A DNA stretch of 64,000 nt from Wyeomyia smithii (taxonomy: Eukaryota > Arthropoda > Insecta > Diptera > Culicidae). The notes under the pieces are model-generated. The model was given only the letters and a program-made list of their open reading frames with translations, had not been told where the DNA came from and did not search any database. The number at the start of each line of letters is the position of its first letter. Position 1 is the first letter of the stretch. Made by a program: the position numbers and the translations under genes. Shown in pieces: positions 53,346 through 64,000 of the stretch. Location: positions 89,165,310 to 89,229,309 of the forward strand of contig NC_073696.1 of assembly GCF_029784165.1 (NCBI RefSeq). Direction: 5' to 3'.

Positions 53346-55110
53346 GAGCTTTTTTGAAAATTGCTTTCGGGACTTACACCATACCTTAAAAACGGTTTTA
53401 TCGATTAATATAAAAATATGGTTAAAAACCAGACCTGCACTGGTCTTGTGAGGAGAGGAATCCGAGGCAGCATTAAGGCGATTGTACGGTATTTGAATGA
53501 AAGAAAACCAAAATGAAACAAACGTTCTGAAAGCTACTCTCATAAAAAGCACTAACAATAATACTAATGACTGGCTGGTTAGATCAGCATCGTATCTTCG
53601 AGTTAAATTATTCAACAAGAATTTAAAATCTACAGCATAAAGCAGTCGAGTGAAAAAATGGTACACAATACCGCATTAAATATACATGCGAGACATTCTG
53701 TGGCCCAGAACGATCGAACTTCTTTCCCTGCCCCAACGGTATGTGTCGAAAATCGTTTTACTTGCCATATACCAAGCTAAGCTGAAAATCCTCCTAGAAT
53801 GCACATCGATGACCCCCAGATCTAAGAATAGTAACAGTGCAAACGGGACTCAACCATTTACATTTCAGACTATCTTTTCAGATGAACTGACTTTTGATAA
53901 AGGTGTTTCGAGCCGGATTTCCCACCAGATAGATTTTCCTCACATATATCACATACGGTGACAACACCCATCTTGAAGCCGACAACCCTTACCACACCCC
54001 TACCACCACCGTTGTCACTGTTTGTTACCAACGATGCCTTCATCCTGCAGGTAGGTATCCACATTTCCGTCGGTTGGCTTTGAAAAGGGTTCGAGCCTAT
54101 CCCATGCGCTGAAGTGCTCCTCGAGTAGGACAGGCAATTGACTTTCGGCATCAAGAGACCGTACCGGTTTCGTATGAGTACGATATTCTTTAAAGAAAGT
54201 CGTAAATATTCTCCACCAGTTTCAAAAGTGCAGAAAGAGACAAATAATCAAGTTGGCAGTTTGGATTTTTCGGACCAATTCACTCTCTTCCACCGGTGTC
54301 ATATTGAATCCCAACGTCAAGTGATTTATGCGCTCCCGGATTTCCGACGTCTTGTTTAACACGATGAGGGAGATCCGAAGGTAATCTGCACTGATGGCAA
54401 ACGTTGAAATCCTATATCTTTGGTCCTGAATTTTGGCGTTTCTAGATTAATGAGAATTGAGTGGTTCCATTAATCATAGTGCATTAATTTGATCGGGAGA
54501 TTCACGAATACAGTGATTTTTTGTTTTGAGCTTTGAGATTGGAAGTATTTCAAGGAAATTGATAGCAATCTAAAAATCATTTATTATGGAATAGAAATTT
54601 GTTACAAACGGATTGGAAGAGTGGGATCTGTCCTTGAAAAAAGTTAAATAACATTAACATTAAATTAACATTATTGATTGTTCTGCCCACAATTTATGAT
54701 TGTTTAATTTTTTGGATTTTTTAGCGATTTCAAGTGTAATTTATCTTAAATTTAATTTCTGGTTTTAACTGGTTTTAAAAGTCTTCAACCATTCTAGCCT
54801 TTTCTGGAATTTAGACATTTACAGTTTGGCCCTGGTTTGGTTCATTTTTTTTCATCTTTTGAAGTATTTAGAAACATGTTTGTCGACTCCAACAATGAAC
54901 CTTGGAAAATTTAGAAGTTTTTTTTTTTGTTTTTTTAACTATGTTAACTCAGGGATAGATGGCACTAGTTGATCCGTTTTTTTTTTTTCTATACTTGATC
55001 ATGACTCATTTTAAAGAATAATTTACGCGATAAACGATGTGCGTGTTGACATTATTGCTATTAAACACCAAAAAAATAAGTGGCTAATTGAGTGTTCGGT
55101 TGATTTTTCT
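53346..55110. other. Unassigned AT-rich DNA
   Basis: No domain, TIR or repeat of the window recognised. Short frames at 53686-53961 and 54138-54359 lack motifs. Confidence 0.4.
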
Positions 55111-55111
55111 T

Positions 55112-55375
55112 GCGTAGAAATACAGCTTACAGCGATATACATGGGGTGTAAATTCAAAACCAGATAACATCGAAAGAGGCACGAAATTGTCAACTTCCAA
55201 GTGCTTAAGTTGTTTTAATAGTCAGTTCCCAACGGATTTCCTTCATTCTTACAGTAATCGATTCGAAAATTAGCAGTACGTCCACCAAAATGCAAAAAGA
55301 TATGATTATATGACGCTAACAATTGTACTATCGAAAAAATTTAGAACGTTGTTAAATGCATATTTCAGAACTGAA
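55112..55375 (+). repeat. P module, diverged solo copy
   Basis: It starts CGTAGAAATACAGCTTAC and shares ACATCGAAAGAGGCAC, CCAACGGATTTCCTTCATTC, CAGTAATCGATTCGAAAA and CAATTGTACTATCGAAAAA with the P modules, closest to the one at 51050-51314. No CCAAT or TATA box is left. Confidence 0.6.
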
Positions 55376-55426
55376 AACGTGGCTAAATATCAAGCCAAAT
55401 TCTTTTTGTGAACAACCAACCTAGAT

Positions 55427-55776
55427 GAGCGGGGGCCTAGTGTGGTTGGTAACGTCTCCGCCAACCACGCTCGACGCCTGGGTTCGAATCTCACCGCCGA
55501 CATAGGTGTCGATGGTTGTGAGGTGGCGTGATCCACTCGCAACCAACCCAACTGGTCTAGGTTCAATCCTAGCCGACACCGGGAGATTTTCTGAGGCGAA
55601 AAATCTCTGGGATCATGCCTTCCATCGCATGAGGAAGTAAAGCCGTTGGCGCCGGTCCGTTAATAAACGGGTCGTGAGTTAGGGTCCTGGGTGTGGAGTC
55701 GCCTCCCTGGGCGTCGGTGATTGGCCACAACAGTGGCGGAACTAGACCGACGGAAAATAAGCGAGAATAAAAAAAA
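55427..55776 (+). mobile_element. tRNA-derived SINE, type 2, full-length dimeric copy
   Basis: Flanked by a perfect 10-bp duplication CAACCTAGAT (55417-55426 and 55777-55786) with an A-rich tail. The first part, GGCCTAGTGTGGTTGGTAAC with box B GGGTTCGAATCTC, is tRNA-like. The second part has another box B-like AGGTTCAATCCTAG. The 3' body contains GGGTCGTGAGTTAGGGTCC and GATTGGCCACAACAGTGGC. Pol III transcription is expected from the A/B boxes. Confidence 0.9.
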
Positions 55777-55786
55777 CAACCTAGAT

Positions 55787-57191
55787 CACCTTCCAAAACG
55801 CTAGATTTTAGATTATCCGTCCGTGTGTGTTCCCGTTATACAGATATGAACCCCGCTTTGGTAGAAATTAAAACCAACCGTCTGTTTAAAGACGACCAGA
55901 TCTAGTAAAACAGGACTCGTGAGTTTAATATCAAAAAATGGGGTGCTATTTACTGCCAGAAACTGTTAGCGTCATAAAAGAGAAAAGACCTCACCAGTGA
56001 TTGATTCGCAGTCACTTTACAAAACGAATAACGAACAAACTGCCATAAACTTGGCGTATCGTCGTTTTCGTTCAAAACTAGCACAGCTAAAAATTTATAG
56101 TTTTGAGAAAAACGGGTTTGAAAATTTGCGTTGGAAACAACCATTTCCAGAAAATTTTAAAACCTATTTGGATCTAGGAGAACTGCTCCATTATTAATCT
56201 CATTAAGCCGATTTTCACAAAGAATGCACGGATTAAACACCAAATTTTAACGATATCATTGAACAAATAAACAAAATACGCTCAAGTGCTCTTATGGAAT
56301 CGTTCAGTATTGTACATTTAGTAAACTTAGCTAGATTTATCCTGAATTTCGTAAAACAAACAATTTTTCACATCTTACGACGCCCCCATATTCATCACAC
56401 TGTTAATCATGAATGAATCACATTATCATGAATGAACGTAGCCGCAGCCCGTCGTAGTATGTTACCTAGATATCCGCTGTATTGTTTACGTGCAAAATTG
56501 GTTAGCTTGGTAACCACTACAGTGCTGTCGATTTATGTCAATTATGTCGGAATAATTCAACATTTTCAGTATGATTTTCCCGTAATAACAGAATCTGATT
56601 TGGCAACTTTTGATTTTTTTCAACGCAGTGAAAACGGATGAAAATACATACAGTTGAAATTTAGGAATTGCGGAAATTCATCTCATATATTTTTGCTAAT
56701 TCAAGCTTGTTTTAGGAATCTTGAGGTGAACATTTCTAAGATTAAAGTATTCTTAGTGTAGTGAGTGATTTTGTTTAGTGATTAAAATAAAAAGTGGTCC
56801 GCTAGTGAAGAAAAAAACTTTGGTTGGCGGCTGAATGAGTCCCGTTGTAGCCGTATAAAACAATGCGCGGCTTTTGTTTTCTGAGGTGGGTGATTGAATT
56901 AAATAGGTTTTCGAGTGCATATGCCCGACTATAATGACAAATTTAAAGCTTTAAAGTGATTTTTTGAGGATTATAGTTTATGTGGAATCTAAATTGAACT
57001 AAGAAGAATCCATTACATGGATTAGCAGATTGGTTTAAGAAGAAAACATGCCTTTTTTTTTTGTTTTCATGTTGTATGAGATGAATATATGGGCTGAGAT
57101 GAATAACGGAGCAGTTCTTCTACTTAGTATTAAGACTTTTGAAGATACGTAAAAGCAAAGATGACTAGGGTAAGAAACCTGACTTAAAGTT
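55787..57191. other. Unassigned AT-rich DNA
   Basis: No recognised gene, repeat family or paired TIR. Frames such as 55997-56197 and 56432-56641 are short and lack motifs. Confidence 0.4.
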
Positions 57192-57780
57192 TTGACGTAG
57201 AACTACCTCTCTCAGGAAGTTCGGCTACATACTCGGCTACATAGGGATGTAAAATAAAAATCTAAAACCGAAAAAAGTGAAATATATATCCAATTTCAAA
57301 TGCTAATAAATCTGTTAGTTATTGACGATTTTATCTCGTTTTTGCAGCAAACGATTGGAAAATCTTTTAAGATTCCTCCCAAATGCAGAAAATTGTAATT
57401 TTATAATTCGAAGTATTGTACTATTGAAAATTGTCAAGCCTAGTCAAAACGCAAAGTTCGACCTCTGATTGGTCATTATATGATTGCTTCCCAAGCACCT
57501 GTCGATCGTCGAATCTTAGACCTAGTAAGTAAGTTTCAGCCGGAACCACTCATATTAGTTTTAGACAGTGACAACAGCAGTCCTCCCTTAGAAGCAGCAG
57601 CAGTGCAGCGGATAGCGCAGCAGATAGCGGCCACAGCTGTTACATGGCAACGGATAGCGCAGCAGTTGCAGTGGGTCTCAGCATCGATAGTAGCAGGGCC
57701 TGTTAATGCAGCGGGGCATTTCCTTTAGTAAAATGCTGTCTCTGTGCGATAGTTGGCAGCATCAAATAAAAAGTTCCCTC
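57192..57780 (+). repeat. P module plus start of unit, partial composite element
   Basis: It starts TTGACGTAGAACTACCTCTC, keeps CTCTGATTGGTCATTATA near 57462 and TGCTTCCCAAGCAC, then jumps without the TATA box to TTTCAGCCGGAACCACTCAT and the CAG-rich leader with AGCGGCCACAGCTGT. It ends near AGTTGGCAGCATCAAATAAA around 57770, a diverged GGCAGC module. Modules 2 and 3, the second P and the right end are absent. Confidence 0.65.
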
Positions 57781-58023
57781 ATTTTGACAACACACCAACG
57801 TTCTGGAAAGCTGGCGTTCAAAATACATGAACCGTCCAGTTTTGAATGTTGAAACAGCTTTGACAACATTGGTGTTCAAGGATGGGAAAAATCGTGTCGC
57901 ATAACAATCATTCGGGTATCATTTATGAACTTGCTATTCATAAGCTTTCAATCCCAGCAAACCATCGCTATTAAAAGTTACACATTCTCACGCATGCAAG
58001 AGACAACTTATAGCAAAGAAATA

Positions 58024-58786
58024 CAGTGCTTTTCCGATTTTATCACGGTCAAAAAAAATTGAATTTACCGTGAATTTAGCGAAATGATAAAAATTTAATT
58101 TCTTGTGTTGGATTGAATTGAAATTAGTGATATAGAGAGTGAGTAAAATGGTGCACTTTCATGGTTGAAGGGGAGATAAGTTCAAGATATAAATGAATAA
58201 ACAAGAAAAGGTTAGTTTATGATATATTTCTCCATTGCATTTTCGCAGACTTTCTCCCGGCTATTATACATGCAATATCAATATGATTTGTACTGCCCAT
58301 TCTTTAGCATAGCTAGCAGACTCTACTGCTTGTTTATGTAAAATCGTGGAACCGCTAGATTTTATAATTTTTAAATCCACGCTCTATGAGGACCAAACTG
58401 TAGGGCTATTTGAGTTGTTATCAGATCTTTTTCTCAATCGCTCTAATAATACGTAATTTTTTCTTCAAAGTCAATGAAATACGTATTCCACGGTTCATTT
58501 TTCTCAAGATTATGACACAAATTATTTGTAACAGATACGACACTTGGTTGCCTCAGAAAATTGATCAAATAAATTGAGTTCATAAAACTATACACATGCA
58601 AGGACACAAGGCTCAAGTAAAAATGATGTTTCGAATGCATTTTATACAACTGGAAGTACATTATTCTTGATTTAAAGTTTTTTTTTTTAAAAGCGTGATA
58701 AAAACGAAAAAAAAACGTGAGAAAATCGAGCGTGAATTTGGCGAGTAGTGATAAAAACGACTGTTGATAAAAGCGAAAAAGCACTG
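58024..58786. mobile_element. TA-target TIR element (pogo/Tc1-like), 763 bp
   Basis: The ends CAGTGCTTTTCCGATTTTAT and the complement of CAGTGCTTTTTCGCTTTTAT are inverted repeats flanked by TA (58022-58023 and 58787-58788). Subterminal GTGATAAAA and AAGCGAAAAA words are repeated on the right side. The interior has no transposase motif. A 185-residue minus-strand frame (58443-59000) crosses the element border and is not credible. Confidence 0.82.
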
Positions 58787-58842
58787 TATATGGTAGCTTT
58801 CTTTGATGATTTTGTTTCAGTATTGCCTGCTTTAGGCGGAGC

Positions 58843-58930
58843 GAGCAACATTTAGCGAGTGTTTCACGAAAGAATCGTAAACGATTGCACTCGAGCGATC
58901 GCAACGATTCTTTCAAATGTTGGTTGCTTG
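58843..58930. repeat. Hairpin of about 88 bp
   Basis: GAGCAACATTT and AAAGAATCGT on the left pair with ACGATTCTTT and AAATGTTGGTTGCT on the right, around a GATTGCACTCGAGCGATCG loop. A perfect 14-bp palindrome, CGTGGTATACCACG, follows at 58967-58980. It may be a MITE remnant. No function can be assigned. Confidence 0.5.
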
Positions 58931-58980
58931 CAGGCGTAATTCGGCTACTCCACGTCGTGCTTTTACCGTGGTATACCACG

Positions 58981-60871
58981 ATGATTCTTAGTGATTTCAA
59001 ATATCACATGCTAATGCATCTTGCCACCATTTCCGTAAACATTGATGATACCTACTTGCTCCCGTAAGCAAATAGTTGAACGCAATCTAACGTTCATTTG
59101 GATTCATAATTTTGTATCACTGGCGATAATATCTCAAAGATTCTCGCGATACCGTTGAATGCAAGTGAACTTGGATACAAGAAAATACTGTCGTGCTTGA
59201 ATCATTCAGTCTCCTTCTATGGTATTCGGAACTCTTAGAAGCGAAAAACAATCAGCAGCGTTTCTATGGAAAACTTGTACGCGAGTGGAAACAATTGAAC
59301 GATACCTGATGAATCAAAGAATACATTTGCATGAAACATTGCTAGTGAGTAAAAATTTCCATGCTTGGTGGTGTCATCTATCACAAGGAATACCTTATTC
59401 GCACTGTCAGTAATAACGCAAATTAGTGATTGGCATCTTATCCAATATTAAGTAAAAAGGCAAATTGTTCTTTTCAGGAAGAAGTAAATACCTAATTGAA
59501 GAGTTTACATTTTCTCTTAAATTAATTTATACCTTCAAATGTTGGAACAGTTATAAATTTGACTTCATCTCCATGCCTCAAAACGTACTGAATTATCTTT
59601 TCCTTTAGTGATAAGCACAGCACCCGAATAGTTTTTATTATCTGCTTATAAATTAGATTATCGCATAATAAAACTTTAAAAATTGTCAAGCCTGATATGA
59701 CAAGCAACAATATTATTGAAAATGGTCAATACTTGTTGAAACGCATGATGATATTCAATTAACAAAATATTGTACATTCTAACTAATTCTAAATTCTTTT
59801 GTCTAAAACAAAATTCTTTTGTCTAAAACATTACAAAACTTGCTATAATTTGTAATAATCAGTAAAGAATTTTGATAACAATTTTGATATTTTAAATATT
59901 AACGTGACCAAGTTTAGAACACAAGTTGATACAAAAAGTTCGGAAATCTCTATCAAGATTTGTTATAACCCTGATATATTTGGCTGTTCGGGTTCACTAC
60001 TGGCTACAAAAAATTCGTTATTTAGAGTGATAAATAAATCCTGCAAATATTACCAGAGTGTATTTTTTTCAAAAAAATTGTAGTGTTCGTGTAAATCTAT
60101 TAAAACAAATAAAAAGATTAAATAAGAAAGGCTGAGGCTGAGTGGTTTGTTTTGGTTTTTTATTTATATGAATTTCTGAATTTTAACGATTTTTGTCAGG
60201 TTTCAATTTTGCTGGGCATAACGCAATTCAAAGATTTTAGGATTATTAATATATTTTATTTCTGAATACGTAGTACAGTAGGTTTCCATTTTTGGCATGC
60301 TCCGTTTTCGGCACACTCCAACTTTGGCAACAAATGGGTTCCGTTATTGGCAACTTTTTAAAGTACATTGTATACAATAATTTATACAACAAACTGGGCT
60401 GATGTTGACACCCGTTCTAGGGTGAAACTGATTCAACTGAACCTGAAAACATCTTACGCATGATGGTTTCTAACGAGCTCCACTACCAACACTACATATT
60501 TGCCGTAGACACATGCTTAGTTATATGAGGGGCTGTTCTTTCAATGATTTCATAACGCTGGAATTCCTCCGCGAGGTCTTCTTGTTTTCTTTTTTCTGTT
60601 TGTTTACATACAAAATATATGTTTTTCATAATGTATTTCAAATGAAGCAAACATGATTAAATGCAGTTCCCCTAGAATGATATATCACAAAGCGCGATAC
60701 TCAGATTTTGAAAATCAATTAGAACTTTATCAAAAGACTAATTGGTAGCTCATCAAATGGGTAAAAAATTTACTCAATGAAAAGTCCTGCTACTTTTTGA
60801 AAAATTGAGTGGAATGGGTAACTTAAATTAAACGTGTGTTTGACCTCAACTGTAAACATAGCACTGTCGTA
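58981..60871. other. Unassigned AT-rich DNA
   Basis: No recognised gene or delimited element. Near 60273 the words CATTTTTGGCATGCTCCG and CAACTTTGGCAACAAATGG suggest one end of a decayed TIR element, but no partner was found. Confidence 0.4.
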
Positions 60872-61012
60872 CACTGAAGTCGTTTTTTACGCGGGGGATA
60901 CGTGCCGCCTAAAAAAAACCACGTTAATTCTGCAATCCGAAATCCGCGTAAAAAAATACCGCGTAAATCCCGGAATCCACGTAAAAAAACCGCGTAAAAA
61001 GCGATCTTAGTG
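60872..61012. mobile_element. 141-bp MITE (TA target)
   Basis: Inverted ends CACTGAAGTCGTTTTTTACG and the complement of CACTAAGATCGCTTTTTACG, flanked by TA (60870-60871 and 61013-61014). The interior repeats CCGCGTAAAAA-like words. Consistent with a pogo/Tigger-type non-autonomous element. Confidence 0.8.
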
Positions 61013-61157
61013 TATATAACAGATCTGCCAATCTAAAACCAACCGTTCGTTAAACTCACTTGCCTTCAAATGGAACAGAGAGTGTGACGTCACAGACGCT
61101 GTTATACAAGCGCTGCGAGAGAATAAGAGTGACGACAAATTTAAAATTTGTTATGTA

Positions 61158-62373
61158 CCGTAAAACGGGGTGAATAGGAACAGTCTCCGATATATTTTGC
61201 AGTCTACAAAACGTACCGTAATGGCTAGAACTAATGTTAAAGCTTTAAAACATGGGACTAGGCTAGTTCTATCAAGGGTTTAACTACCATGTTGATGAAT
61301 AATTAATAGAAACACTCATCAGTCGAGTGCGTTTTTCTTGTTCTGATGAAAAATTTGAATTTTACTCTGAAGAAAAAAGAACAACTACATCAACTTTATT
61401 GATATGAGATGCAAAAAAAGCTAAAAAGTATTTAAATAGCGGTAATGTTCGGTTTATTGCCATCTCACCATCTTATTTTATGAATATGTCCCAACATTAT
61501 CCTCATTAGGAACGGAAGAATTCGGGGTTGGGTCAACCATTTCTACCGATTCAGGGTCTTCTTGTACTTCGTCTAGAAACGGCGTCCAGGAACACTTTGT
61601 GCTGGTAGAACTGGAATCATGGGCCGTTTCTTTCAGGTTATTGATGTCTTTGTCATCACTCTGACATCACTCAGCAGATAAATTAAACTTTTGTCAAGGA
61701 TTTCTGGCTAATAGCTTGGTTGTCTGCTGGATTGGCTTCTGAAGGTAGCTGAGAAAGTTGATTCCATATTTCGTGGCAGCTTGACAAAGGGACAGTTTTT
61801 CCTATATGACATTCTTGCGGTTTGCATCGACGGAGTGAATCCTCGTGATCAAAATGGGCAGAGAATGTACAAAACATGTTTCCGGTATCGTTTTACATGG
61901 AAAATGTGATTGCATTTTTCAACTGTCCTTATTTTTGTTAAAAACATTGGCTATGGCGTTGTTTCTATTCACCCCGTAAATTTGCGAATCGGGAGTTTTC
62001 CTTGGGACATAAACGAAAGGATAATAAGTACGTCAGGGTAATCCTCGAAGTCACTGTAAAAACTATAAATGCTTTACCACCGATCCAGTACAAAACAGGA
62101 ACAAGCTCAAAGTTGAACAAAATGGCTTAATAGGCAAAGTTTTTTGGCACCTGGAAACGCTCTGAACTCGAGCCTCCATTTTGTATTTTTTTAACAAACT
62201 GACAGTAGTGCTTCTAACCCATAAATGAGTTTGGAGGACTTGTTTACTATTGAACTATCCGAAAATTATTTTTACGTGATTTTTGAATGTTATCAAAGAC
62301 ATGTAATAACATTTTTCAAGATTAGTAGTTTTGTATCTATTCGCCACGCTGTTTCTATTGACCCTGTTTTACG
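61158..62373. mobile_element. Pogo/Tigger-like element, internally decayed (1.2 kb)
   Basis: Inverted ends CCGTAAAACGGGGTGAATAG (61158) and the complement of CCGTAAAACAGGGTCAATAG (ending 62373), flanked by TA (61156-61157 and 62374-62375). A further TTTCTATTCACCCCGTAAAT occurs internally near 61960. It contains a minus-strand remnant of a psq-type domain, described next, but no DDE catalytic core. Confidence 0.8.
61690..61855 (-). pseudogene. psq-type DNA-binding domain remnant of a pogo-like transposase
   Basis: The minus-strand frame reads VDANRKNVI, a stop, then EKLSLCQAATKYGINFL. The pattern of a helix ending in E-x-L-S-x-x-x-A-A-x-x-Y-G-I is that of the psq helix-turn-helix at the N-terminus of pogo/Tigger transposases, which binds the TIRs. 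A TAG interrupts it and the downstream sequence lacks the DDD/DDE domain. A parallel frame at 61877-61683 is open for 64 residues but is out of register with the motif. Confidence 0.5.
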
Positions 62374-62375
62374 GT

Positions 62376-63691
62376 ACTGTACGTTATATACGACGGATTT
62401 TGTTAAAAACCCTCAATGGGTCATATAAACAAATAAATTTTCATAATAATTTTGAAGTCTCAAATTGAATATATTAATGACAAAAGAGGTTTCCTTTTTT
62501 TGGTACGGTTCCAAAACGGAAACGGAAGCTCTCTGTACTCAAGGGATGTTTTTGATTTTCAAATTTATGCAAAGCAAAATGTTGTTAAAAAGTTTGATTT
62601 TGACCAATTGAACGACTTTTGAGAATTGTATGATTTTGAGGATTTATTGGATTCATTATCTGCAAGATTCAGAGGTTTAGAGTGTATTCTGGACTTTTAC
62701 CGTTTTGGAAATTTAGAAAGTTCAAAAAGTTTTTGAAATTTTTAGGATTTATATATTTCAAAAGATGTCAAGAATTAGTAGATTTTTTTCCATTTTTGTG
62801 AGATTTTAGGGAGGATATATAAATTGAACGAACACTTTGAAGATTCATACGTCTCATTCCATTAATGTTTCAAATCATGTCGGTTAGATTAAATATGGTA
62901 AATAGAAGTGAATTTTTAAGTTTTAAGATTATTCCAGTGCAAAATCACATAGGGCGTCGTTTTACAAATTAAATAACGCTTAGAATCTAGATTTGTTCAC
63001 AAAGTTAGAGAGAATAGGAGTTCCAATAAAATGTTCTACCATAAAATGATAGTGGCTTCACTCTTCATGTTTTCAGCTCTACATTTTTGATTAATGTGCA
63101 TTAACAGTGAGTAAGAGACGGTAAGAGATTAAACATTTTAGTCAAACGTCGTCGAAGCACTGCACAGTGGGGAATCGCTGGCCATCGACCCAAAATTAAA
63201 AATGCGAATTTCATTTCAATTATATTTTTCCTATAGTGGTATAATACTGAAATGTCAGAATCCAAATTTTTAGAGTAATACAACAAATTTTGAATTTTCT
63301 ATGATTTTTCAAAGTGTACTGAGTCAGCGTTTTTTTGAGTTTTTCTTGAAAAAAATGCAATGTTGCGAAATTTTCTGGAGCCTCAAGGGTAACTTGAATC
63401 TTGATAACGTCTAAGAAAAAGTTGTTTGTAAAATAGTGGAGAATAAATCCTCATCATTCGATAATGTATAATTTCATTGTATAATGTATAATTTCATTGT
63501 AATACTCAAAAAAATTAGGCGAAATCAAAAAAATACGTATTTTTTGCATAAAACAGCGTTTAAAGTTTGGACGGCAGGATTTGGCACTATTGGCAATATT
63601 TTTGAAAGATAGCTTGGAAAAAATGCTTTCAAATGCATCTAGTCCGATCCTGCGCAGAGTTGCGCAGAGTACCCTTCTTTTGAAGAGAAAC
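62376..63691. other. Unassigned AT-rich DNA
   Basis: No gene or delimited repeat. A 21-bp direct duplication, ATAATGTATAATTTCATTGT, occurs at about 63461-63502, and TGCGCAGAGT is doubled near 63650-63670. Confidence 0.4.
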
Positions 63692-63700
63692 AACGAGTGT

Positions 63701-63967
63701 CGATGGTTGTGAGGTGGCGTGATCCACTCACAACCAACCCAACTGGTCTAGATTCAATCCTAGCCGACACCGGGAGATTTTCTGAGGCGAAAAATCTCTG
63801 GGATCATGCCTTCCATCGCATGAGGAAGTAAAGCCGTTGGCGCCGGTCCGTTAATAAACGGGTCGTGAGTTAGGGTCCTGGGTGTGGAGTCGCCTCCCTG
63901 GGCGTCGGTGATTGGCCACAACAGTGGCGGAACTAGACCGACGGAAGATAAGCGAGAGTAAAAAAAA
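63701..63967 (+). mobile_element. tRNA-derived SINE, type 2, second-half copy
   Basis: Starts CGATGGTTGTGAGGTGGCG, corresponding to the middle of the full-length copy at 55427, and matches it closely to the A-rich tail. It has its own 9-bp duplication AACGAGTGT (63692-63700 and 63968-63976), so it inserted in this shorter form. The first tRNA-like part is missing but the second box B-like AGATTCAATCCTAG remains. Confidence 0.9.
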
Positions 63968-64000
63968 AACGAGTGTTCGGCACATATCGGATTTTATAAA

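Noticed and set aside
55500..55620. Functional tRNA gene from the tRNA-like box A and box B sequence
   Set aside because: The sequence is the head of a SINE with an A-rich tail and target duplications. It cannot be shown to fold as a mature tRNA.
58443..59000. 185-residue minus-strand frame
   Set aside because: It crosses the right border of the TIR element at 58786 and its surroundings are AT-rich with long F/L/K runs. No domain.

Overview
The window looks like a gene-poor, transposon-dense intergenic or heterochromatic stretch of a culicine mosquito genome, most likely Aedes or a close relative. The case rests on a Lian/LOA-type non-LTR retrotransposon, R1-clade fragments, several APE-type non-LTR copies, tRNA-derived SINEs ending in GCTTTGCTTT tails, and many short TIR elements (MITEs), all in AT-rich DNA with introns, TATA boxes and microsatellites of eukaryotic type. 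I found no intact host protein-coding gene, rRNA, tRNA gene or CRISPR array. Almost every long reading frame is either a decayed retrotransposon reading or a chance frame inside a repeat.

Layout. 1-3.2 kb: no recognised element. 3.2-5.4 kb: degenerate non-LTR copy (called family A here). 5.56-6.17 kb: a palindrome made of two smaller palindromes. 7.1-14.9 kb: a three-level nest, in which a second non-LTR (family B) is split by a Lian-like element whose ORF1 is split again by an 873-bp TIR element. 14.9-15.6 kb: SINE and a solo promoter-like module (P). 16.0-19.0 kb: a tandem-repeat-rich element split by a 1,122-bp palindromic TA-target element. 19.0-25.6 kb: mostly unique DNA with a well-delimited 812-bp hAT-type element and weak hints of host exons on the minus strand. 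25.6-31.7 kb: SINE, R1 fragments and two jockey/CR1-like fragments. 33.3-41.0 kb: two copies of a long repeat, interrupted by a 4.4-kb composite element and a solo LTR. 41.2-46.9 kb: two minus-strand family B copies, then a plus-strand family A copy. 47.1-51.3 kb: a foldback element and minus-strand relatives of the composite element. 51.3-64 kb: unique islands, SINEs, P modules and three TA-target elements, one carrying a decayed psq-type DNA-binding domain.

The most interesting object is the composite element at 34185-38620. It has a 9-bp target duplication, a promoter-like module P (inverted CCAAT box, then TATATAAG) near both ends, and an internal 1,281-bp unit repeated about 2.5 times at near identity, each unit with its own TATA box. 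The units carry repeated small stem-loops: CCCC/GGGG hairpins followed by GGGCAGC, and 16-nt TGCCTT-loop-AAGGCA hairpins followed by AATAAA in the first module. A 161-bp hairpin lies downstream of the second P module. A minus-strand relative at 47968-50436 has the same order with fewer units, and P modules occur at least eight times in the window. It has no evident coding capacity, so it resembles a non-coding, Pol II-promoter-bearing mobile unit. I do not recognise it as a named family.

All names come from reading motifs. Clade assignments other than Lian/LOA and R1 are tentative, and coordinates of decayed elements are approximate at their edges.
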